A stretch of DNA of 64,000 nt from Clostridiales bacterium (GTDB lineage Bacteria; Bacillota; Clostridia; Christensenellales; Aristaeellaceae): contig JALFVL010000015.1 of the NCBI GenBank assembly GCA_022787165.1, positions 1 through 64,000 on the forward strand. The letters are read 5' to 3'. The position numbers and the translations under genes were made by a program. A model generated the notes under the pieces. That model did no database searches, was not told where the DNA came from, and worked only from the letters and a program-made list of their open reading frames with translations. Of this stretch, positions 59,013 to 64,000 are shown in pieces; position 1 is the stretch's first letter; each line of letters begins with the position of its first letter.

Positions 59013-61421
59013 TTAGTCCACATGCGCGGCGATGATCGCCAGCGCGTTGTTGATCGCGTTGCTCGTCACGGTCACGCCGGACTTGATGTCAACCTTTGCG
59101 TCCGAAATGCTCTGACCGATGAGCACGGAGAGCGCCTCGTCAGTCAGCATGGTTGCGCCCTTGCCTTCGGTCTCGCTGTGCTCCGGGCAGGTCGCGCCCA
59201 CAATCACGCCCGTCTCGTCAACCGAAATATCAAGCGTGAAGGGATGCTTGCTGTTGATGCCCATGACCTGAACCTCGTAGACCGTCGCATTTCCCTGCGC
59301 GGCAGGCGCACCAGTCACCTCGCCGGCAGGCGCGGCAGCCGCAGCCGCCTGACGCAGCGCATCGTTGATCGCGTTGCTCGTCAGCGTCACGCCGCTCTTC
59401 ACGTCAATCTGCGCCGTTGCGATGTCCTGGCCCACCAGCGCGTCAAACACGGCGGTGTCGGCAATCAGATCCGCGCCGAAGCCCGGCGTCTCGCTGTTCT
59501 CCGGCACGCTCACGGACACGATCTTCCCCGCCTCGTCCACGGCGATTTCCACCTTGAACGGCTGGAAGCCCGTCACCTCATACGCCTTGGCCTCAGCAGC
59601 CGCCGCGTCCGCAGCAGGCTCGGCCTCCTCCGCCGGAGCGGCAGCTGCGGCAGCCTGGCGCAGCGCATCGTTGATCGCGTTGCTCGTCAGCGTCACGCCG
59701 CTCTTCACGTCAATCTGCGCCGTCGCGATGTCCTGGCCCACCAGCGCGTCAAACACGGCGGTGTCGGCGATCAGATCCGCGCCGAAGCCCGGCGTCTCGC
59801 TGTTCTCCGGCACGCTCACGGACACGATCTTCCCCGCCTCGTCCACGGCGATTTCCACCTTGAATGGCTGGAAGCCCGTCACCTCATACGCCGTCGCATC
59901 AGAAGCGGAAGCATTTTCAGCGGGCGCTTCGACAGGAGCGGTTTCTTCCTCAGTCTCTTCGGCAATCTCAATGCCGTTCGCGGCAGCGGCCTGATGGAGC
60001 GCGTCATTGATCGCGTCGCTCGTCAGCGTCACGCCGCTCTTCACGTCAACCTGCGCCGTCGCCAGATCCTGCCCCGCAAGCGCAGCAAGCGCATCCTCGG
60101 TCAGCAGATCGGCGCCAAGACCTGGCGTTTCATTGTGATTCGGAGCGCTGACGGAAACAATCTTGCCGTCCTCTACTTCGATATACAGGGTGAACTTGTT
60201 CATACCCTTGACGGTGTAGGGATCGCCCGGGATGACAGGCGCAGCATCGTTCGCGCCGCCAAACTCGGCAGCGGCCTGACGGAGCGCGTCATTGATCGCG
60301 TTGCTCGTCAGCGTCACGCCGCTCTTCACATCGATCTGCGCCGTCGCGATGTCCTGGCCCACCAGGGCGTCGAACACGGCGGTGTCGGCGATCAGATCCG
60401 CGCCAAAGCCCGGCGTCTCGCCATTCTCCGGCACGCTCACAGAGACGATCTTGCCCGCGTCGTCCAGCTCAATGGCCACCTTGAAGGGCGCAAAGCCGGT
60501 CACGTCGTAGGTCTTCGCAGCGCTTTCCGCCGGCGTGCCCGCCTGGCGCAGCGCGTCGTTGATCGCGTTGCTGGTCAGCGTCGCGCCGGCCTTCACATCG
60601 ATCTGCGCCGTCGCGATGTCCTGGCCCACCAGCGCGTCGAACACGGCGGTGTCGGCGATCAGGTCTGCGCCAAAGCCCGGTGTCTCGCTGTGCTCCGGCA
60701 CGCTCACAGAGACGATCTTGCCATTTTCGTCGACCGCGATTTCCACCTTGAACGGCGCAAATCCGGTGACATCATAGGTTCCCGTCGTGACGATAGGCTC
60801 AGCCTCGGCGGTTTCGCCGCCGTTTGCCGCTGCCGCAGCGGCAAGAATCGCATCCTTGTCGCCCGCATGCGGCTCGATGCCCAGCGTATCGCGGGTATAG
60901 GTCAGCATGTCGGATACGGCATTGATGAACGCGCTCGAGGAGATCGTCGCGCCGCCGATGGTATCGACATCATCGCGCAGCGTATCGGGATCCGCAGCGA
61001 TACCGATGAACTGATCCATGAATTCAGCCTCGCCGACCCTGCTGCCCAGACCAGCGGTCTCCTGCAGCGCGCCGACATAGGTCTGCGTCACATAGCCCTC
61101 CGTGCTCACGCCCAGCGTGATCGGGATGGGGCCGCCATAGCCCTGCGGGTTCGCGACCAGCGCATAGCCCTGAACGTCGCCCGCGTCGTTCTTGCCGGCA
61201 AAGAGCTGCTCAACCGCGCTGCCCTCGGCAAGTCCCTCGATGGCTTCGATTTCTTCGTAGTTCGCGCAGCCCGGGAGCACCTTGTTGAGCGCTTCCTTCT
61301 GGGCGGCGATCTTCTGCTCTGCGATCGGGCCCTTTGTCACCTCATAGGTCAGGGCGAGCAGCACGGCCGCGACGAGCGAGAAGACGAACAGACGAACTGC
61401 GAGCTTGATGATATCACGCAT
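59013..61421 (-). CDS. rnfG: RnfG with six extra tandem FMN-binding-like modules
   Basis: An 802-residue RnfG; ordinary RnfG is about 200. A transmembrane helix (about 8-26) is followed by the canonical extracytoplasmic FMN-binding domain (about 80-175) with the flavinylation site DTIGGATISS (Thr159). Then come six modules of about 80 residues (215-294, 304-382, 401-480, 511-590, 613-692, 714-800), each with a Y-V-TGF start, GKIVSVSVPE, ETPGFGA and a D-x-x-[SA]-G-[VA]-T-x-T-S motif (Thr281, 370, 465, 577, 679, 784). Ala/Glu/Pro linkers separate them. Such modules in other secreted proteins carry FMN attached by ApbE. The ATG at 61421 has GGGGAGG and overlaps rnfD by 8 bases. The frame is open throughout. 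Confidence 0.95.
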   Translation of the reverse strand: MRDIIKLAVRLFVFSLVAAVLLALTYEVTKGPIAEQKIAAQKEALNKVLPGCANYEEIEAIEGLAEGSAVEQLFAGKNDAGDVQGYALVANPQGYGGPIPITLGVSTEGYVTQTYVGALQETAGLGSRVGEAEFMDQFIGIAADPDTLRDDVDTIGGATISSSAFINAVSDMLTYTRDTLGIEPHAGDKDAILAAAAAANGGETAEAEPIVTTGTYDVTGFAPFKVEIAVDENGKIVSVSVPEHSETPGFGADLIADTAVFDALVGQDIATAQIDVKAGATLTSNAINDALRQAGTPAESAAKTYDVTGFAPFKVAIELDDAGKIVSVSVPENGETPGFGADLIADTAVFDALVGQDIATAQIDVKSGVTLTSNAINDALRQAAAEFGGANDAAPVIPGDPYTVKGMNKFTLYIEVEDGKIVSVSAPNHNETPGLGADLLTEDALAALAGQDLATAQVDVKSGVTLTSDAINDALHQAAAANGIEIAEETEEETAPVEAPAENASASDATAYEVTGFQPFKVEIAVDEAGKIVSVSVPENSETPGFGADLIADTAVFDALVGQDIATAQIDVKSGVTLTSNAINDALRQAAAAAAPAEEAEPAADAAAAEAKAYEVTGFQPFKVEIAVDEAGKIVSVSVPENSETPGFGADLIADTAVFDALVGQDIATAQIDVKSGVTLTSNAINDALRQAAAAAAPAGEVTGAPAAQGNATVYEVQVMGINSKHPFTLDISVDETGVIVGATCPEHSETEGKGATMLTDEALSVLIGQSISDAKVDIKSGVTVTSNAINNALAIIAAHVD
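59022..60779 (-). repeat. array of six FMN-binding-like modules in rnfG
   Basis: Six direct coding repeats of about 240 bases: module 1 60540-60779, 2 60276-60512, 3 59982-60221, 4 59652-59891, 5 59346-59585, 6 59022-59282. Modules 1, 2, 4 and 5 are closely alike, 3 and 6 more diverged. Linkers vary from 9 to 30 residues and are rich in Ala, Glu and Pro. Confidence 0.93.
59346..59891 (-). repeat. near-identical tandem pair (modules 4 and 5)
   Basis: The two 240-base units at 59346-59585 and 59652-59891, offset by 306 bases, differ by about four bases, all of them silent; the encoded modules are identical. The Ala-rich linkers between them are not identical. Confidence 0.9.
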
Positions 61422-62355
61422 TCTTCTTGACCTCCCCAAAGCTCTTAATGCCGGTCACGCGCTCAATCAGCGGAGACACGACGTTCATCAGAAGGATGGC
61501 GAAAGAGCACCACTCCGCCGGCGTGCTCTTGCAGAAGCGGAAGATGAACAGCAGCAGGCCGCAGCCTACGCCAAAGACGAGCTTGCCCTTGTCCGTCGCA
61601 GGAGAAGAGGAGTAATCGGTCGCCATGAAGAACGCACCCAAAATCAGGCCGCCAGAGAGCACCTGATAGAGCGTCGCGCCCAGGTCAAAGCCGGTACCGA
61701 TCAGGTAGCACACCGCAAACGTGCCGATGAAGGCAGCCGGGATGTGCCAGCTGATGACGCGGCGCCAGAGCAGATAAGCCGCGCCGATGAGCAGCGCCAG
61801 CTTGCAGGTTTCGCCGAGGGTGCCCGGAATGTTGCCCAGGAAGAGCTGCGCCAGCGTATAATTCTGCGCGGCAATCGGGGTTGCGGAGGCCACGGCATCG
61901 ACGCCTGCCAGGTTGCCGAAAGCCGGCGTGGCAAACGTGTTCATCAGGCTCGCCCAAGAGAGCGAGAGAATCGCGCGCGCGGCCAGGGCCGGGTTGGCGA
62001 AATTCTGGCCGATGCCGCCGAAAATCATCTTTACCAGCAGAATGGCGATGATGGAGCCAACGACCGGCATCCAGTAAGGAACGGTCGAGGGCAGGTTCAT
62101 GGCCAGCAGCATGCCGGTGACGACGGCGCTGAAGTCGCCGATGGTGCTCCTCTGATGCGCAGCCTTGCAATAGAAATGCTCGCTCAGAACCGCAGCTGCG
62201 ATGGACAATGCCAGAATCACCAGGGACCGGTAGCCGAAGAACAGCACGCCCGCGGCGGCCGCCGGCAGCAGCGCGATGCAGACATCCTGCATGATGCGCG
62301 CGGTCGTGACATTATCGCGCAGATGCGGAGAAGACGAAATCACATACTTAGACAT
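61414..62355 (-). CDS. rnfD: Rnf complex subunit RnfD
   Basis: A 313-residue membrane subunit with about ten helices and a covalently attached FMN. The attachment region reads DAVASATPIAA (the family's SGATP site, here with S-A-T), and FMATDYSSSPATDKGK is the other conserved block. It takes electrons towards or from RnfG across the membrane. The ATG at 62355 is used because GGAGG lies nine bases upstream; a GTG two codons before is too near. Confidence 0.95.
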   Translation of the reverse strand: MSKYVISSSPHLRDNVTTARIMQDVCIALLPAAAAGVLFFGYRSLVILALSIAAAVLSEHFYCKAAHQRSTIGDFSAVVTGMLLAMNLPSTVPYWMPVVGSIIAILLVKMIFGGIGQNFANPALAARAILSLSWASLMNTFATPAFGNLAGVDAVASATPIAAQNYTLAQLFLGNIPGTLGETCKLALLIGAAYLLWRRVISWHIPAAFIGTFAVCYLIGTGFDLGATLYQVLSGGLILGAFFMATDYSSSPATDKGKLVFGVGCGLLLFIFRFCKSTPAEWCSFAILLMNVVSPLIERVTGIKSFGEVKKNA

Positions 62356-62377
62356 TTTCACGTTCCTCCGTACTCAG

Positions 62378-63697
62378 TTAGGACTTTTTGCTCTTGGCAA
62401 TCGCCTTGGCGACGCGGCAGCTCTGCGTCAGCTCACGCTTGGCCGGACAGCTGTAGGTACAGGAGCCGCATTCCATGCAGTTGAGCGCGCCGGCTGCAAT
62501 CGCGCCGTCGTAGTTGCCCTTGCGCACAAGCAAATCGATCTTGGAGGGCATCAGGCCCATCGGGCAGGCGCGCAGGCAGCGTCCGCAGCGGATGCAGGCG
62601 GATTCCTGGCTGCTGATCGCCTCCTCGCCCAAGGCAAGGAAGCCGCCGCAGTTCTTGGTGACCGGGAAGTTGAGCGTCGGCACGGTGTTGCCCATCATGG
62701 GGCCGCCGACGATCAGCTTGCGCACGCCGTCTGTCAGGCCGCCGGCCTGATCGATTACATCGAGCATGGACGTGCCGATGCGCACGCGCAGGTTGCACGG
62801 CTCGGCCACGCGGCCCGACACGGTCACGACGCGATCGATGATCGGCCTGCCCAGGCGCACGGCGTCGGAAAGCGCGGCGCAGGTGGCCACATTCAGCACG
62901 GCGCACTGCGCGGCAGACGGGAGCGCGCCGTTGGGCACCCTGCGCCCCGTCAGCGCGTAAATCAACATTTTTTCAAAGCCCTGCGGATACTTGGCGGGCA
63001 GCGCGACGATTTCCACGCCATCCTTCGCGGCAGCCTTCATGGCCTCCACGGCGTCGGGCTTGTTGTTTTCAATGCCCACCACCGCGCGGGAAGCGCCAAT
63101 CGCCTTCCGCGCCAGCAGAATGCCGTCGATGATCTTGTCGGCGCACTCCACCATCAGCCTGTGGTCGCTGGTCAGATACGGCTCGCACTCGCTGCCGTTG
63201 ACCACCAGCGTGTCCAGCGGCTTTTCGAGCTTGGAGGTGTTGAGCTTGACCGCCGTGGGGAACGCCGCGCCGCCCAGGCCAACCACGCCGCACTTTCCAG
63301 CGATGGACGCAATATCCGCCGGAGTGAGCGCATCGACATTTTCACACGGGCAGACGGACTCGTCCCACCTGTCCTCAAAGTCGTTTTCAATCACAACCGC
63401 CGCAGCCGTTTTGCCGCTGGGCAGCGTGCAGGTCGTCACCGCGACCACCTTGCCGGAAACGGACGCATGTACAGGCGCGGAAATGAATCCCTGCGCTTCG
63501 CCGATGACCTGCCCCATGTTGACCGTCTGGCCCGCCTTGACGCAGCACGCCGCCGGCGCGCCGCCATGCTGAGCCATCGCAATCGTCACCTGAGCCGGAG
63601 CAGCCGCGTTCACAATCTGCTTGGACCGGGTTGCGCTCTTTCCGTTCCCAATCTCGCGGGGATGAACGCCGCCGCCAAATGTCTGGGTAATAGCCAC
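62378..63697 (-). CDS. rnfC: Rnf complex subunit RnfC
   Basis: A 439-residue peripheral subunit that exchanges electrons with NAD. An N-terminal biotin/lipoyl-like domain (about 20-100) is followed by the flavoprotein-like core with GLGGAAFPTAVKL and GSECEPYLTSDHRLM, an SLBB domain, and a C-terminal di-cluster ferredoxin: CIRCGRCLRACP and CMECGSCTYSCP. The start is GTG 63697, which is nine bases after GGGAGG; an in-frame TTG six bases earlier is too close. It is the first gene of the operon. Confidence 0.95.
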   Translation of the reverse strand: MAITQTFGGGVHPREIGNGKSATRSKQIVNAAAPAQVTIAMAQHGGAPAACCVKAGQTVNMGQVIGEAQGFISAPVHASVSGKVVAVTTCTLPSGKTAAAVVIENDFEDRWDESVCPCENVDALTPADIASIAGKCGVVGLGGAAFPTAVKLNTSKLEKPLDTLVVNGSECEPYLTSDHRLMVECADKIIDGILLARKAIGASRAVVGIENNKPDAVEAMKAAAKDGVEIVALPAKYPQGFEKMLIYALTGRRVPNGALPSAAQCAVLNVATCAALSDAVRLGRPIIDRVVTVSGRVAEPCNLRVRIGTSMLDVIDQAGGLTDGVRKLIVGGPMMGNTVPTLNFPVTKNCGGFLALGEEAISSQESACIRCGRCLRACPMGLMPSKIDLLVRKGNYDGAIAAGALNCMECGSCTYSCPAKRELTQSCRVAKAIAKSKKS

Positions 63698-63735
63698 AGA
63701 CAAGTTCCTCCCTTCACTTTTCAAGCGCTTGTACC

Positions 63736-63756
63736 GTCACAAAAGATCAGTCACAA
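63736..63756. promoter_or_regulatory. direct repeat in the rnf leader
   Basis: GTCACAA occurs at 63736-63742 and 63750-63756 (TTGTGAC on the coding strand). It lies between the promoter and rnfC. The half-site resembles the Rex half-site TTGTGA, but the arrangement is direct, not inverted, so a regulator is not assigned. A palindrome CAAGCGCTTG at 63722-63731 adjoins. Confidence 0.35.
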
Positions 63757-63782
63757 GGAACTTGAACAAAATGTTACGCTAC

Positions 63783-63810
63783 ATTATAGCATATCAGGCG
63801 ACAAAATCAA
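63783..63810 (-). promoter_or_regulatory. rnf operon promoter
   Basis: On the minus strand TTGATT (63805-63810) and TATAAT (63783-63788) with a 16-base spacer, giving an mRNA leader of about 80 bases. Confidence 0.7.
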
Positions 63811-63932
63811 ACGAGTTTGCGGTTTTTTCGATTGTTAGTTTTTTCTCTAACGTTGCCTGCCCTGTCGGATTGTCTCGAAGTTTTCTTTTCTTTCGGACGC
63901 GTCCCGGGTCTTCTCTCCGCAGCGAAAGGCAG

Positions 63933-63983
63933 AAAAAGCGAACACAGGTCTGCTCTATAAAACAGACCTGTGTTCGCTTTTTG
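63933..63983. terminator. strong bidirectional terminator near the right edge
   Basis: AAAAAGCGAACACAGGTCTG and CAGACCTGTGTTCGCTTTTT are 20-base inverted repeats around a 10-base loop. It probably ends a minus-strand gene lying beyond the window. Between 63811 and 63932 I see no gene. Confidence 0.85.
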
Positions 63984-64000
63984 TTCTATTTCAAAGCAGG

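Noticed and set aside
59022-60779. Regular repeats that could suggest a CRISPR array
   Set aside because: The units are about 240 bases, lie in one reading frame and encode protein modules. There are no short repeats with unique spacers and no cas genes anywhere in the window.
58812-61430. A plus-strand open frame of 872 codons running through rnfE and rnfG
   Set aside because: It is antisense to well-identified Rnf genes, is Arg/His-rich with repeats that mirror the RnfG modules, and has no ribosome binding site or family match. High GC and the coding repeat array explain its length.

Overview
This GC-rich 64 kb stretch looks like chromosome from an endospore-forming, anaerobic member of the Firmicutes, probably class Clostridia. 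It carries spoIIAA-spoIIAB-sigF, a SpoIID-like protein and a YlbJ-like sporulation protein, a six-gene Rnf complex, DivIVA/SepF/YlmH cell-division genes, ctsR-clpC, a T-box leader, a TPP riboswitch, IreB and MrfAB. Almost all intergenic signals are typical low-GC-Gram-positive elements: sigma-A promoters with 17-base spacers, AGGAGG-type ribosome binding sites and stem-plus-T terminators. I see no phage, insertion sequence, plasmid or CRISPR. The species cannot be named from this sequence alone.

Layout. 0-5 kb: a DUF1292 protein, lexA, a small eight-cysteine protein with a LexA-type box in the divergent region, a proC-rnhA-tyrosine recombinase cluster, then tRNA-Tyr and tRNA-Leu. 5-14.2 kb: gap, a secreted SpoIID-domain protein, and a T-box-controlled pheS-pheT-aroE-ppa-peptidase C26 operon. 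14.2-19.3 kb: ireB-ruvX(DUF1292 fusion)-DUF1292, an AI-2E family permease, and DUF5665-lspA-pseudouridine synthase-PRC barrel-small protein. 19.4-25.4 kb: aroK-Nudix-THUMP-like-HlyD-like-yggS-sepF-ylmH-divIVA. 25.6-28.3 kb (plus strand): argF, riboswitch-controlled thiT, and a second S-component-like protein. 28.3-36 kb: rsmA, a glycosyltransferase, yebC, ylbJ, the spoIIA operon and a class A PBP. 36-44.7 kb: O-antigen-ligase-like protein, mrfA, mrfB and a TPR protein (overlapping genes), then ctsR-clpC. 44.9-48.8 kb (plus strand): an ABC-F protein, udk and an MFS transporter. 48.8-56.5 kb: galE, a cyclase, two VanY peptidases, hflX, cysteine desulfurase and glyA. 56.6-63.8 kb: rnfCDGEAB.

The most unusual object is RnfG. 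Normal RnfG is about 200 residues with one covalently bound FMN. Here the protein is 802 residues: a canonical N-terminal RnfG followed by six tandem small FMN-binding-like modules, each keeping a D-x-x-[SA]-G-[VA]-T-x-T-S flavinylation-like motif. If loaded, it would present a chain of up to seven flavins outside the membrane, coupled to the ferredoxin:NAD+ machinery. Two of the modules are identical in protein and differ by four silent bases, so the array is recent or is being homogenised.

Other points worth attention: a sigma-F that lacks region 3 although its anti-sigma factor is encoded beside it; an HflX with an N-terminal JAMM-like motif; a RuvX-DUF1292 fusion; a perfect 13-bp inverted repeat in front of the tyrosine recombinase; and ctsR-clpC without mcsA/mcsB.
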